A DNA stretch of 27,446 nucleotides. It comes from an uncultured Oxalobacter sp. Its GTDB lineage: Bacteria > Pseudomonadota > Gammaproteobacteria > Burkholderiales > Burkholderiaceae_D. The stretch spans positions 1-27,446 of the forward strand of contig CAKQQG010000017.1 in the NCBI GenBank assembly GCA_934270705.1. Direction: 5' to 3'. Positions 6,582-15,138 of this stretch are shown in pieces. Each line of letters begins with the position of its first letter. The first letter of the stretch is position 1. The position numbers were made by a program, and so were the translations under genes. Below the pieces are notes generated by a model. That model ran no database searches. It was not told where the DNA came from and saw only the letters and a list, made by a program, of their open reading frames with translations.

Positions 6582-6640
6582 CGTGTGTGCTGTCGCGGTC
6601 GTCCGCCGCATAACGGACGGACGCGATCGATGAGAGAGAA

Positions 6641-6676
6641 GGCAGGGAAGCTATCCGGTTGCAATCATTCCCTGCC
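6641..6676. repeat. 9-bp inverted repeat, 18-nt spacer
   Basis: GGCAGGGAA (6641-6649) pairs perfectly with TTCCCTGCC (6668-6676). It could be an RNA hairpin in the late leader or a DNA operator. It is followed in the RNA by the GTCCG/CGGAC hairpin and the two terminators. Confidence 0.6.
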
Positions 6677-6760
6677 TTCAATCCATCGAAAACCGGCAGT
6701 CATCCGGCCGACGGGCCGGAAAACGCGCCGATTGGGCGATTTTACATGCTGTCGCCCCGG

Positions 6761-7093
6761 CTAGCCAATAGTCCTGACTTGCATCCGGTGATGGTTGCCT
6801 CCGGCGGCAAACGCGCCGTTTCTGCCCTGCCTCATCCGGCATACCGCTCCATGCGATGCCCTGCCGCCTCGCCGGTTTCCCGCGATGGCGCGGCGACTTC
6901 TCGCCGTCCTGTCTTCCGACGGTTTTTCCGGCTGCCATCCGCCGGCGTGTTTGCCGGATAATGCCTTGCCGGCGGCATGCCGGTAGCGTGCCAGCCTTTC
7001 GCGTTCATAATGCAGGTCGTCTTTTTTCCATACCCAGTCGAACAGGGCGTCTCGCCTGCCGCTTTCCTGTGCGGGATGTATCGCTGCGGACAT
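6761..7093 (-). CDS. Unrecognised 110-aa protein of the lysis region
   Basis: The ATG at 7091-7093 is preceded by GGAAAGGAG at ideal spacing, the main reason to believe the gene. The N-terminal third (MSAAIHPAQESGRRDALFDW and on through WKKDDLHYERERLARYRHA) looks like a genuine soluble helical protein. The C-terminal two thirds are Arg/Gly-rich and low in hydrophobic residues, so the natural end may have been lost through a frameshift. It lies between the late regulator and the terminator leader, all in the same direction. I do not recognise a family and assign no function. Confidence 0.45.
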   Translation of the reverse strand: MSAAIHPAQESGRRDALFDWVWKKDDLHYERERLARYRHAAGKALSGKHAGGWQPEKPSEDRTARSRRAIAGNRRGGRASHGAVCRMRQGRNGAFAAGGNHHRMQVRTIG

Positions 7094-7287
7094 CCGGTAT
7101 TCTCCTTTCCGCCTGTTTTGTGCCGGGAACGTTCGCCGTCGCCGGATGAAACAGGACATTTTCCGATCGTGTAAAAAAGCGCCGGCGGTGCAAGGCTTGT
7201 GCATCGAACCCGGGCGGATACGCTTAGCGACGCCTTGCGGCACATGGCCGCCGCCGGACAAATCCAGGGCGAGCGCGCCCACCACAC

Positions 7288-7797
7288 TCATGATTGTAAA
7301 GCGTTTTTTTCTTCTGTCAGCTCTCCTGTCGCTTTCCTGCATGCCGCTTCGCCGGCAAATGCCCGGGCCGGCCGCAGCCAGCGTCTTGCCCTGCCCGGGG
7401 CGATATGGCCGGCAGTACGCAAGAGCAGGCAACGCCTTGTCATTTTCGGTACGATCGCCATGACGGCACGCCGGTAAGCCGGTGTGGTCTGCGGCGGCGT
7501 TTTTTCGCCGTCCGGATCGCTGCGCCGCCGCATTTCCAGTCCGATCGCACGTTCCATGTCCGGCGGCAGGCTGTTGATGCAACTGTCGATCGCTTCCATG
7601 CGCGCGCGGATCAGGACTTCGTCACTGTCGTCGCACGCTGTCGTGTCTTCCTGATCCGCATAACCGTATGGCGAACTGGTCCTTATGCCCAGCGGCGGTC
7701 GCCATTGCCGCGTCCATTCATACCAGTCTTGCAGCAAGGCTTCCGCCTGCCTGAGCAATTCCGGCTGCATGTCCTGTTCATTGAGGTCTGCCGACAT
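7288..7797 (-). CDS. Probable phage late-gene transcription regulator (antiterminator Q / sigma-region-4-like)
   Basis: 169 aa from the ATG at 7795-7797, with a perfect GAAGGAG at 7-nt spacing. The N-terminal half has LLQDWYEWTRQWRPPLGIRTSSPYG (about residues 21-45), and then a helix around RMEAIDSCINSLPPDMERAIGLEMRRR (about 66-91). Many phage late regulators of the Q/RinA/ArpU kind share the layout W-rich start, then I-x-x-LPP-x-x-R-x-A-I-x-x-x-Y/M. The segment AYRRAVMAIVPKMTRRCL would be the usual end; the 45 Arg/Ala-rich residues after it look like an extension or a frameshifted tail. Its place upstream of two terminators and a lysis cassette suits an antiterminator. Family assignment is by memory of the pattern and is tentative. 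Confidence 0.45.
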   Translation of the reverse strand: MSADLNEQDMQPELLRQAEALLQDWYEWTRQWRPPLGIRTSSPYGYADQEDTTACDDSDEVLIRARMEAIDSCINSLPPDMERAIGLEMRRRSDPDGEKTPPQTTPAYRRAVMAIVPKMTRRCLLLRTAGHIAPGRARRWLRPARAFAGEAACRKATGELTEEKNALQS

Positions 7798-8220
7798 TTT
7801 TCACTCCTTCTTTATCGTTTGCGCCTTTTCAGGCATGTCATGGCTAGCCATATATGGACTATATCGCGGTTTTCCTGCTGTCCGGCAGAAAAATGCGCGT
7901 TTCGGCCGTTTATGCGGATATTTCGGAGATGGGAGCAAAAGGTATCGCGTGCCGTAGCGACGTTCGCCGGCGACGGTGGCAAGACATGCCGGTACGGGAA
8001 TTCCGGCGGTCGCGCGATCCGGTCGGCGATATGGGCGACATCCGCCGGTTTCCCGTTTCGGCACATGGGCGGCGATACCTGTCGTTTATCGGAAGTTACG
8101 TATTTTTACCGATCGTTTCACGGAAAATAATGGTATTTTCGCCAAAAATGAAAAAATGATTAGGCACAATTCCCCGTTTTTTGCGATAATGTAGCCTCCG
8201 AAACAACTCTTTATTCATCT
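7798..8220. promoter_or_regulatory. Divergent intergenic region between the lysis region and the TerC gene
   Basis: This 423-base region must hold the start signals of both flanking genes. Visible elements are a perfect 12-bp palindrome ATGGCTAGCCAT (7840-7851) overlapping CCATATATGG (7849-7858), just upstream of the late regulator, and an AT-rich inverted repeat GAAAATA-N4-TATTTTC (8123-8140). A possible -10 GATAAT (8185-8190) with a weak -35 GGCACA at 16-bp spacing could serve the TerC gene. No gene with a start signal was found between them. Confidence 0.45.
7840..7858. promoter_or_regulatory. Palindromic operator candidate upstream of the late regulator
   Basis: ATGGCTAGCCAT is a perfect 12-bp palindrome, and it runs into a second one, CCATATATGG. 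The block lies 43 bases upstream of the start of the Q-like gene, where a repressor could act. Confidence 0.3.
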
Positions 8221-9777
8221 ATGGAATGGCTGTTTGATCCGGCAATCTGGATCGGTCTGTTGACTCTGGTCGTACTGGAAATCGTCCTCGGTATCGACAA
8301 TCTTGTCTTTATCGCCATTCTGGCTGACAAACTCCCCGCGAAACAACGCAATCATGCCAGACTGACCGGTCTGGTGCTCGCCATGATCATGCGGCTGGGC
8401 ATGCTGTCGCTGCTGTCGTGGATGATCACGCTGACGAAGCCGCTGTTTTCGATTTATACGGTTTCTTTTTCCGGACGTGACCTGATATTGCTCATAGGCG
8501 GCATTTTCCTGCTGTTCAAGGCGACGATGGAATTGCATGAACGCCTCGAGGGACGCCCGCACACGCAGGACGAACAGCGTGTCTTTCCGAGTTTCTGGGT
8601 CGTCGTGACCCAGATCGTGGTGCTGGACGCGATTTTCTCGCTGGATTCGGTCATCACCGCCGTCGGCATCGTCTCGCATTTGCCGGTGATGATAGCGGCC
8701 GTCGTCATCGCCGTCGGCATCATGGTCTGGGCGTCGAAACCGCTGACCGAATTCGTCGGCAAGCATCCGACCGTCGTCGTGCTGTGCCTGTCGTTTCTGC
8801 TGATGATCGGCCTGTCGCTGATCGCCGAGGCGGTCGGCTTCCATATTCCGAAGGGGTATCTGTACGCCTGTATCGGATTCTCGGTGCTGATCGAACTGTT
8901 CAACCAGATCGCGCAGCACAATTTCATGAAGCATATGGCGAAAATCCCGCTGCGTGACCGGACGGCGGACGCCGTGTTGCGCCTGCTCGGCGGCAAGACC
9001 CGCACCGAACCGCGCGAACTGGAACCGGAAGAAAAGACGGTGATCGCCGAAGCGCCCGCCTTCGGCGAGGAAGAACGCAACATGGTTTCCGGCGTGCTGA
9101 CGCTGGGAGAGCGCTCCATCCGCTCGATCATGACGCCGCGCAACGAAGTCAGCTGGGTCGATCTCGATGACGACGCCGAAAAAATCCAGGAACAGCTTCG
9201 CCATACGCCGCACAGCTTTTTCCCCATCGCCCGCACCCGTCTGGACAATGTCCGCGGTATCGCCCGCGCGCAGGATCTGATGGACGATCTGCACACATAC
9301 GGGCGTATCAACGACGACAGTATCCGCGAAGTCATCGTCGTGCCGGAATCGGTCGGCGTCTTGCAGGCGATCGACATGTTCAAGACTTCGCGCGGCCAGA
9401 TGGCGCTCGTCGTCGATGAATACGGTTCCGTCGAGGGACTGGTCACGCCGATCGACATTCTGGAAGCCATCGCCGGAGAATTCCCCGACGAGGATGAACA
9501 GCCTTCGGTCAAGGAAGTCGAGGACGGTGTCTGGGATATCGACGGTGCGACCGATCTGTACAGTGTGGAACAGACGCTGGAAACCGACGGTCTCGTCGAT
9601 GAGGAACAGGAATACACCACCCTCAACGGCTTTTTGCTGGAACGTTTCGGCTCGGTGCCGCAGGTCGGACAGTCGTTCGAATACGGCGGCTTCCGTTTCG
9701 AGGTGCTGGAAATGACCGGACGGCGCATTCTGACGGTTCGCATCACCCGCCTTGCCAAACCGCATCCGGCGCAATGA
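8221..9777 (+). CDS. TerC-family integral membrane protein with CBS pair and CorC/HlyC domain
   Basis: 518 aa, the normal length for YegH/YoaE-type proteins. Residues 1-235 form a TerC domain with about seven membrane segments and the conserved acidic patches [20 protein letters not shown] (about 20-39) and [14 protein letters not shown] (about 138-151). TerC-domain proteins have been linked to metal ion (manganese) export. A CBS pair follows (about 305-430), opening [15 protein letters not shown] and containing [21 protein letters not shown]. The C-terminal CorC_HlyC domain (about 440-515) has [16 protein letters not shown]. The CBS part likely senses adenosine nucleotides. The ATG has no clear Shine-Dalgarno but is the only start that keeps the first helix. 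It is monocistronic. Confidence 0.93.
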   Translation: MEWLFDPAIWIGLLTLVVLEIVLGIDNLVFIAILADKLPAKQRNHARLTGLVLAMIMRLGMLSLLSWMITLTKPLFSIYTVSFSGRDLILLIGGIFLLFKATMELHERLEGRPHTQDEQRVFPSFWVVVTQIVVLDAIFSLDSVITAVGIVSHLPVMIAAVVIAVGIMVWASKPLTEFVGKHPTVVVLCLSFLLMIGLSLIAEAVGFHIPKGYLYACIGFSVLIELFNQIAQHNFMKHMAKIPLRDRTADAVLRLLGGKTRTEPRELEPEEKTVIAEAPAFGEEERNMVSGVLTLGERSIRSIMTPRNEVSWVDLDDDAEKIQEQLRHTPHSFFPIARTRLDNVRGIARAQDLMDDLHTYGRINDDSIREVIVVPESVGVLQAIDMFKTSRGQMALVVDEYGSVEGLVTPIDILEAIAGEFPDEDEQPSVKEVEDGVWDIDGATDLYSVEQTLETDGLVDEEQEYTTLNGFLLERFGSVPQVGQSFEYGGFRFEVLEMTGRRILTVRITRLAKPHPAQ

Positions 9778-9795
9778 CGCCCTTTCGCCCGCATG

Positions 9796-9827
9796 TGCCG
9801 CCGGCCGGAAAAGCCGGGCTGGCGGCA
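9796..9827 (+). terminator. GC-rich hairpin after the TerC gene
   Basis: TGCCGCC (9796-9802) pairs with GGCGGCA (9821-9827), with a partly pairing GGCCGG...CCGGGC interior. It starts 19 bases after the stop codon. There is no T-run, so it is at best a weak or Rho-assisted terminator or an mRNA-stabilising end. Confidence 0.45.
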
Positions 9828-9841
9828 ATGCCGGCGCAGAT

Positions 9842-9869
9842 TTGCACAACGGCATCGTCTTGCTAGAAT
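9842..9869 (+). promoter_or_regulatory. Sigma-70-like promoter for the AGCS symporter gene
   Basis: TTGCAC (9842-9847) and TAGAAT (9864-9869) are separated by 16 bp and match the -35 and -10 boxes at 4/6 and 5/6. The start codon of the symporter is 83 bases downstream. Confidence 0.5.
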
Positions 9870-9952
9870 AACCGGTTTCGGCATATCGGACGGGATGGCA
9901 AACACCGTGTTCCGCTGCCCGGCAACAACCATCGGAAAGGGTCTGCACCGGC

Positions 9953-11350
9953 ATGGATGGCATTATCGAACTGCTTACACAATTCAACGGTTTCGTCAGC
10001 GGTCCCGTATTGCTGCCGCTGCTGGCGGGAACCGGTATTTTTCTGACCGTCGGCTACCGTTTCATGGTGCAGCGCCACATTCTCTACGGTTTCCGGATGA
10101 TGTGGCGCGGCCGCAAAAAGGACGGGACGGCCGGCGACATTTCCCCGTTCAACGCCCTGATGACCGCGATGTCCGCCACGGTCGGCACGGGCAATATCGC
10201 AGGCGTGGCCACGGCGATTTTCTGCGGCGGGCCGGGCGCGCTGTTCTGGATGTGGCTGATCGCGCTGGCGGGCATGGCGACGAAGTTTTCCGAGGCGGTG
10301 CTCGCGGTGCATTTCCGCGAACAGGACGAACACGGCAATTATATTGGCGGCCCCATGTACTATATCCGCAAGGGACTGGGCGAAAAGTGGAAATGGCTGG
10401 CGTTTCTGTTCGCCTGCTTCGGCATGTGCGCCGGTTTCGGTATCGGCAATACGGTGCAGTCCAATTCGATCGCCGACGCGATGCAACACACTTTCGGTGT
10501 TTATCCCGTCATCAGCGGCATCGTCACGGCGATTCTGGTCGGGCTGGTGCTGCTGGGCGGCATCCAGCGCATCGGCGAGGTCGCCGGACGTCTCGTGCCG
10601 TTCATGGCGGTCTGCTATTTCGCGGCCGGCATCATCATTCTGGTCATGAATTTTGCGGAAATCCCGTCGGCCATCGCGCTCATCGTCAAAAGCGCGTTCA
10701 CGCCGGTATCGGCCGCCGGCGGCTTCGCCGGAGCGACGGTCTGGGCGGCGATGCGTTTCGGCATCGCGCGCGGTATCTTTTCCAACGAGGCCGGCATGGG
10801 CAGCTCCCCCATCGCGCATGCCACCGCCATCACCGACAGCCCCGCACGGCAAGGCACGATCGCCATGCTCGGCGTCTTTCTGGACACCATCGTCATCTGC
10901 TCGATCACCGGTCTGGTCATCGTCATCACCGGCGCATGGCAAAGCGGCATGAACGGCGCGGCCATGTCGGTCGTCGCGTTCGAGAAGGCATTGCCCGGCG
11001 CGGGACAGTATATCGTCAGCATCGGGCTGGTGCTGTTCGCGCTCACGACGATCATCGGCTGGAGCCTTTACAGCGAAAAATGCACCCAGTACCTGTTCGG
11101 CATCCGCTCGGTCATGCCGTTCCGCGTGCTGTGGGTATTGATGATTCCGGTCGGCACGCTGCCGTTCATCGATCTGGCTTCGTTGTGGCTGGTCGCCGAT
11201 ACGCTCAATGCCCTGATGGCGATTCCGAATCTCATCGCGCTCCTGATGCTCTCGCCGGTTTTGTTCCGGATCGCGCGGGAATTCTGGCGTGCCGTCGATT
11301 CCGCCGAAAAGGCGCGCAAAAACGGCGAGGATACCCCGGACGCGCTGTAA
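9953..11350 (+). CDS. Sodium:alanine/glycine symporter, AGCS family
   Basis: 465 aa, typical of the alanine-or-glycine:cation symporter family, which takes up alanine, glycine or glutamine with sodium. Diagnostic stretches are SATVGTGNIAGVATAIFCGG (about 78-97), GPGALFWMWLIALAGMATKF, the YIGGPMYYIRKGLG signature, and GIFSNEAGMGSSPIAHATA (about 276-294), which forms part of the substrate and sodium site. Ten or eleven hydrophobic helices can be counted. A purine-rich GGAAAGGG lies about 12 nt before the ATG. The gene is convergent with the MFS gene, 31 bases apart, with no strong terminator between. No frameshift or missing motif was seen. The exact substrate cannot be read from the sequence. 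Confidence 0.95.
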   Translation: MDGIIELLTQFNGFVSGPVLLPLLAGTGIFLTVGYRFMVQRHILYGFRMMWRGRKKDGTAGDISPFNALMTAMSATVGTGNIAGVATAIFCGGPGALFWMWLIALAGMATKFSEAVLAVHFREQDEHGNYIGGPMYYIRKGLGEKWKWLAFLFACFGMCAGFGIGNTVQSNSIADAMQHTFGVYPVISGIVTAILVGLVLLGGIQRIGEVAGRLVPFMAVCYFAAGIIILVMNFAEIPSAIALIVKSAFTPVSAAGGFAGATVWAAMRFGIARGIFSNEAGMGSSPIAHATAITDSPARQGTIAMLGVFLDTIVICSITGLVIVITGAWQSGMNGAAMSVVAFEKALPGAGQYIVSIGLVLFALTTIIGWSLYSEKCTQYLFGIRSVMPFRVLWVLMIPVGTLPFIDLASLWLVADTLNALMAIPNLIALLMLSPVLFRIAREFWRAVDSAEKARKNGEDTPDAL

Positions 11351-11381
11351 CGTACGCCCTGCCTGCCGCGCCGCTTCCGCG

Positions 11382-12575
11382 CTAGTCCGGTGCGGGGATT
11401 TTCGCCGACCGTGCATACAGCACGACCAGCACGATACCCGCCGCTGCGCAGAGCGCGCCCGCACCGAATACGGATGAATAGCCCAGCGCCGTCGCCATGA
11501 AGCCCGTGGCGGGGCCGGTGAAGGCATACGAAATATCCTGAAACGCGGCATAACCGCCGATGGCCGTGCCTCTGGCCCTTGCCGGAACGCGCCGGACGAT
11601 TTCGACGCCCAGCGCGGGGAACATGAGCGAACAGCCGCAACCGGTGACCATCGCGCCTGCCAGCGCGACCCAGGCATTGCCCGCGAAAAAGACGAGCGCC
11701 TGCCCCACCGCCTCGACGGCGAGGGATACCATGGCGACTTTCATGCCGCCGATTTTGTCGGGCAGGCCGCCGAAAACGACCCGCACGCCGACGAAGGCGA
11801 TACCGAAGCAGCTCAACGCCGCGCCGGCATGTTCCCAGCCTTCGGAGACGAACAGCAGCGACATGAAGGTGCCGATCAGCGCGAACCCGCAGCCTTGCAT
11901 CGCCAGCGCAAGACCGGGTTGCCAGATCGTTTTCGCCACGGCGCGCAAGGCGACTTTTTCGCCGGGCGAGGCCGGAATTTCCGGAATGCGTTTATCCAGC
12001 ATGAACGCCACCAGCGGCAGCAGCATGGTGGCAAGTCCCAGCGCGACGAAACCGGCCTGTCCGTTCATCCACAGGCCCAGCGGTGCACCGGCGGCGAGCG
12101 CGCCGTAAATCGCCATGCCGTTCCATGACATGATCTTGCCTGCACGGTTCGCGCCGATCAGGCCGATGGCCCAGGTGAAATTGCCGGAGACCAGCAGGCT
12201 TTCGCCGAAGCCGAGCGAAAGCCGCCCCGCGATCAGCAGGCCATAGCGTGCCGGCGACGGCAACGGCAGTGCGGCGGCGAGCAGATACAGCGCACCGGCG
12301 GCAGAACACGCGAGCATGCCCCGCAAGGCGGTACGGCGCGCGCCGCTGTTGTCGGCAAGCCGTCCGGCATATGTCCGGGTCAGGACGGTGGCGATGAACT
12401 GGCAGCCGACGGCGACGCCCACGAGTGTGTTGGAAAGCCCCAGTTCGTGATAGACGAACAGCGGGATGACCGGCAGGGGCAGCCCGACGGTCAGATAGGT
12501 GAGGAACACGGCGGACGACAGTGCGCCGAGAATGCGGTTTTCAGCCGGTATGCGGCTTGCAGAAAAAAAAGACAT
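11382..12575 (-). CDS. MFS transporter, YfcJ/YhhS-like
   Basis: 397 aa from the ATG at 12573-12575, giving [20 protein letters not shown]; the in-frame upstream part has no start signal. Twelve hydrophobic segments can be counted. The loop-2 motif [17 protein letters not shown] fits the MFS motif A pattern, and the repeat-equivalent [20 protein letters not shown] sits in the second half. [25 protein letters not shown] in helix 4/5 resembles YhhS/YfcJ-type sugar or drug efflux members. The substrate is not known. A run of eight T residues lies in codons 3-5 and would be a likely site of slippage errors. It is probably expressed from its own promoter or by read-through from the porin, 127 bases upstream. 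Confidence 0.88.
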   Translation of the reverse strand: MSFFSASRIPAENRILGALSSAVFLTYLTVGLPLPVIPLFVYHELGLSNTLVGVAVGCQFIATVLTRTYAGRLADNSGARRTALRGMLACSAAGALYLLAAALPLPSPARYGLLIAGRLSLGFGESLLVSGNFTWAIGLIGANRAGKIMSWNGMAIYGALAAGAPLGLWMNGQAGFVALGLATMLLPLVAFMLDKRIPEIPASPGEKVALRAVAKTIWQPGLALAMQGCGFALIGTFMSLLFVSEGWEHAGAALSCFGIAFVGVRVVFGGLPDKIGGMKVAMVSLAVEAVGQALVFFAGNAWVALAGAMVTGCGCSLMFPALGVEIVRRVPARARGTAIGGYAAFQDISYAFTGPATGFMATALGYSSVFGAGALCAAAGIVLVVLYARSAKIPAPD

Positions 12576-12702
12576 GGACCGATCGCCATACACAATATCC
12601 GGACGGCAAACGCGCACGCCCAAACATCCGGCGACTTTGTCTGACGCGAAAGCCGCCATTATTGTACCGCCGGATGCAAAAGCCTACCGGCGCCGCCCGT
12701 GT

Positions 12703-13767
12703 TCAGAACTTGTGGTTCAGCCCGATCTGGATGCCGGTCATGGAACCGCGTTCGGTGCCGTTGCTGTTGTAGATCGCGCCGATGACGGGATCGCTGTTAT
12801 CGACATAGGTCAGGCTGTTGTACAGGGTCGTGCGTTTGGAAAATTCGTAGTTGTAGCCGACGGCGTATTTGTTGGCATGGCCGTCATAGATGCCGGCGTC
12901 GATTTCCCCGCGGTTGTACGACGCCAGAATGATGTGCGGTCCCATGCGGTAAAGCAGGCCGGTGAGCCATTCGCTCTGGTTGCCGGACTTGCCGACGAGT
13001 TCGTCGAGCTTGAATACCGTGCGTTCATAGCCGAGGAACAGTCTCAGATCGCCCCACTGGTATGCGCCGCCCACATCCCACAGGTACGAATTGCCGGAAT
13101 CCGCCACGCGCTCGAAGTTCGCCAGCAACAGTACCGGGCCGTTGCGGTAGCGCGGATTGATGCCGAAGCCGTCGTTGCCCTCGCGGCGGACGAAGCGTTC
13201 CTCGTCGGAATCGCCGTGCTTGTCGTCGCCCAGCGTATAGGTCAGTCCCAGTTCGAAACCGTTCATGTTCGGGCTTTCGTAGCGGACGGTATCGCTGAGG
13301 AAATGCGAATGCAACAGGCTGTTGATGGAATACGAGGATGCGATACCGTTCTGGTCGAACGGGTCGATCAGCGTGAAGGTTTCGGCGATCATGCTCATGA
13401 CGCGCCCGAGGCGGACAGACCCCCATGAGCCGGCCAGTCCCACGTTGGCATAGCCCGTCCATTGCATGTCGTCGTTGCGCCCCAGACGCTTGCGCAGTTT
13501 TTCATCCCAGCTGTAATTGCCGCTCAGTTTGCCGCTGTTGAGCCGGAAACGCTGTTCCAGCTCGAACGTCGCCTTGAGCCCGTTGCCCAGATCCTCGCTG
13601 CCCTTGAAGCCGATACGGCTGGACATGTAGTCGCCCATACGGACATCCGAGCCGGATTCCTTGACGAGTCCGGTATCGAGAATACCGTAGATATTGACGG
13701 TGGATTGGGCATGTGCCGCGGCAGCAAGCAGGCCGGACAACAAGGCGGCAGCCAGTGTTTTTTTCAT
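12703..13767 (-). CDS. Gram-negative general porin (Burkholderiales type)
   Basis: 354 aa from the ATG at 13765-13767. A clear signal peptide MKKTLAAALLSGLLAAAAHA is followed by mature QSTVNIYGILDTGLV, the usual first strand of betaproteobacterial 16-stranded trimeric porins. SSRIGFKGSEDLGNGLKATFELEQRF (about 49-74) is the family hallmark, and GSVRLGRVMSMI is the strand leading into loop 3. The C-terminus is GIQIGLNHKF with a terminal Phe, needed for BAM-dependent assembly. It forms a passive pore for small solutes. The gene appears intact and is separated from hldD by a 387-base region with palindromic and AT-rich elements that should contain its promoter. Confidence 0.95.
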   Translation of the reverse strand: MKKTLAAALLSGLLAAAAHAQSTVNIYGILDTGLVKESGSDVRMGDYMSSRIGFKGSEDLGNGLKATFELEQRFRLNSGKLSGNYSWDEKLRKRLGRNDDMQWTGYANVGLAGSWGSVRLGRVMSMIAETFTLIDPFDQNGIASSYSINSLLHSHFLSDTVRYESPNMNGFELGLTYTLGDDKHGDSDEERFVRREGNDGFGINPRYRNGPVLLLANFERVADSGNSYLWDVGGAYQWGDLRLFLGYERTVFKLDELVGKSGNQSEWLTGLLYRMGPHIILASYNRGEIDAGIYDGHANKYAVGYNYEFSKRTTLYNSLTYVDNSDPVIGAIYNSNGTERGSMTGIQIGLNHKF

Positions 13768-14154
13768 GTTCTGTTCCGATATCGAGTGCCGAAACGGCAA
13801 GCGGTTGGCAAAAAGCGCATGGGGCCGGAAAACGGTCCCGGCAACGATATCGCCGGAAAATACGCTTTCCGGCATGGTCTGCGCATAAAACCCGTGTTTA
13901 TACCCTGATTACCGCAAACAGGAAAGTGAACGTTGTTTAAACACAAAAAAGGATTCGATTCCGTCCGGCATGACGCAGACAACACATTGTGTACGCCGGC
14001 GCCCGTAAACGACGGCAAACGGACGGACAGGACGTCCGTGACAGGAAAAACATGCGCAAACAGGTCTCAATGACAGAAGATGCGCGAGGATAAGGAAAAA
14101 TACCGTCACGAACCGAAACGGCAGGTTTTGCCGTCCGGCACGCGAGAGCCCGTC
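13768..14154. promoter_or_regulatory. Intergenic region carrying the porin promoter
   Basis: There is no gene here. On the minus strand a TATAAA (-10, about 13897-13902) with a weak TTTCCT at 17 bp is the best promoter guess for the porin. A 10-bp palindrome TGTTTAAACA (13934-13943) lies just upstream of it, where a regulator could bind. A hairpin ACGGAC-N5-GTCCGT (14023-14039) lacks a T-run. The porin message would have a leader of about 120 nt. Confidence 0.4.
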
Positions 14155-15138
14155 TCAGAGGTTTTGTTCCAGATACGGATCGTCTTTCATCATGTAGTTG
14201 CGGACATAGTCGGCGACGCCTTCTTCAAGGCTGTGGAACGTCACATCGCAGCCGGCTTTTTCCAGCCAGCCCATTTCCGCCTGCGTGAAATACTGGTATT
14301 TGCCCCTGAGGTTTTCCGGCATGTCGAAATACTCGATCGCTGGCGGCATGTCCATCGCGGCATAGACGGCATGCGCGAGATCGTTCCATGTCCGCGCCCG
14401 GCCGGAACCGATGTTGAGAATGCCGTTGACGTCGGGATGCTCCAGCAGCCAGTACAGGACGTTGACGCAATCTTTCACATAGACGAAATCGCGGAACGAT
14501 TCCCCGTCGCCGTACTGCGGGTTGTCCGACTTGAACAGACGGATCGGCAGCCCCTTGCGGATATCGGCGAAGACCTTGCAGATCACGCTTTTCATGTCGC
14601 CCTTGTGGTATTCGTTGGGGCCATAGACGTTGAAGAACTTGACGCTGGCGATGGAAGAAAGGCGTTTTTCGCGGTAGGCCCACATGTCGAAAAGCTGCTT
14701 GGACCAGCCGTAGGCATTGAGCGGTTTGAGCCTGAGCGCGGTATCGATGCTGTCGGAAAAGCCCATCGAACCGTCTCCGTAGGTGGCGGCGCTGCTGGCG
14801 TTGATGAAGCGCACGCCCCGCTCCATCGCGCGGCGGCAAAGCAGTTCGCTGTACTTGACGTTGTTTTCCATGAGGAAATCGACATTGCGTTCCGTCGTCG
14901 CGGAACAGGCGCCCAGATGGATGATGCCGTCGATCTTGTAATGCAAGCGGTTGTCTTCCAGCATCTGGCGGAAAGTGTCGCGGTGCAGATAATCGGTGAA
15001 ACGGCGGTTGACCAGATTGTGCCATTTCTCGCTCGAAGCCAGATTGTCCACCACGATGATGTCGTCGATGCCCATCTGGTTCAGTTTCCAGACCATCGCG
15101 CTGCCGATGAATCCGGCGCCGCCTGTCACAATATACAT
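14155..15138 (-). CDS. hldD: ADP-L-glycero-D-manno-heptose 6-epimerase
   Basis: 327 aa, with GGGAGAA at good spacing before the ATG at 15136-15138. It is an NADP-binding extended SDR: the Rossmann TGGAGFIGS lies at residues 5-13, ASSAATYGDGSMGF carries the catalytic Ser/Thr region, and YGWSK holds the Tyr/Lys pair. KFFNVYGPNEYHKGDMKSVI is the HldD-specific segment, followed by RDFVYVKDCVNV. It converts ADP-D-glycero- to ADP-L-glycero-beta-D-manno-heptose for the LPS inner core. The N-terminus (MYIVTGGAGFIGSAMVWKLN) is, from memory, closer to Desulfovibrio/Bilophila-type HldD than to the usual betaproteobacterial MTIVVTGAAGFIG form. It stands alone rather than in an LPS operon, which makes acquisition by transfer worth testing. 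Confidence 0.93.
   Translation of the reverse strand: MYIVTGGAGFIGSAMVWKLNQMGIDDIIVVDNLASSEKWHNLVNRRFTDYLHRDTFRQMLEDNRLHYKIDGIIHLGACSATTERNVDFLMENNVKYSELLCRRAMERGVRFINASSAATYGDGSMGFSDSIDTALRLKPLNAYGWSKQLFDMWAYREKRLSSIASVKFFNVYGPNEYHKGDMKSVICKVFADIRKGLPIRLFKSDNPQYGDGESFRDFVYVKDCVNVLYWLLEHPDVNGILNIGSGRARTWNDLAHAVYAAMDMPPAIEYFDMPENLRGKYQYFTQAEMGWLEKAGCDVTFHSLEEGVADYVRNYMMKDDPYLEQNL

Larger units (their letters stand above)
6422..6760 (-). promoter_or_regulatory. Hairpin-rich untranslated leader ahead of the lysis genes
   Basis: Nearly 340 bases without a convincing gene, read on the minus strand. In transcription order it has a 9-bp inverted repeat (6641-6676), a GTCCG/CGGAC hairpin (6601-6618), and two intrinsic terminators with T-runs (6546-6581 and 6472-6497). 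A promoter should lie between about 6680 and 6760 or further upstream, but I found no good -35/-10 pair. The order regulator, terminators, lysis genes is that of lambda-type late regulation, where Q lets polymerase pass the terminator. Confidence 0.5.

Noticed and set aside
7200..7260. tRNA-like GGTTCGA word on the minus strand
   Set aside because: The word is not closed by a T-stem, and no acceptor or anticodon stems can be drawn around it.
7094..7287. In-frame extension of the 110-aa protein starting at 7291 (ATGA with the Q-like stop)
   Set aside because: The overlap is attractive, but the added residues are unlike a protein start and the internal ATG at 7093 has a far better ribosome site. 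I left it out but it is not excluded.
7812..8066. 84-codon minus-strand frame upstream of the Q-like gene
   Set aside because: No Shine-Dalgarno, overlapping alternative frames of equal quality, and it covers the region where divergent promoters are needed.
8215..9987. 590-codon open frame opposite the TerC gene
   Set aside because: It is the antisense of a well-defined protein with intact domains; its product is His/Gln/Asp-rich low-complexity text and has no start signal. GC-rich codon bias opens such frames.
9863..11677. 604-codon open frame opposite the AGCS symporter
   Set aside because: Antisense of a family protein, composed of Arg/Asp/Gln/His runs and no recognisable domain.
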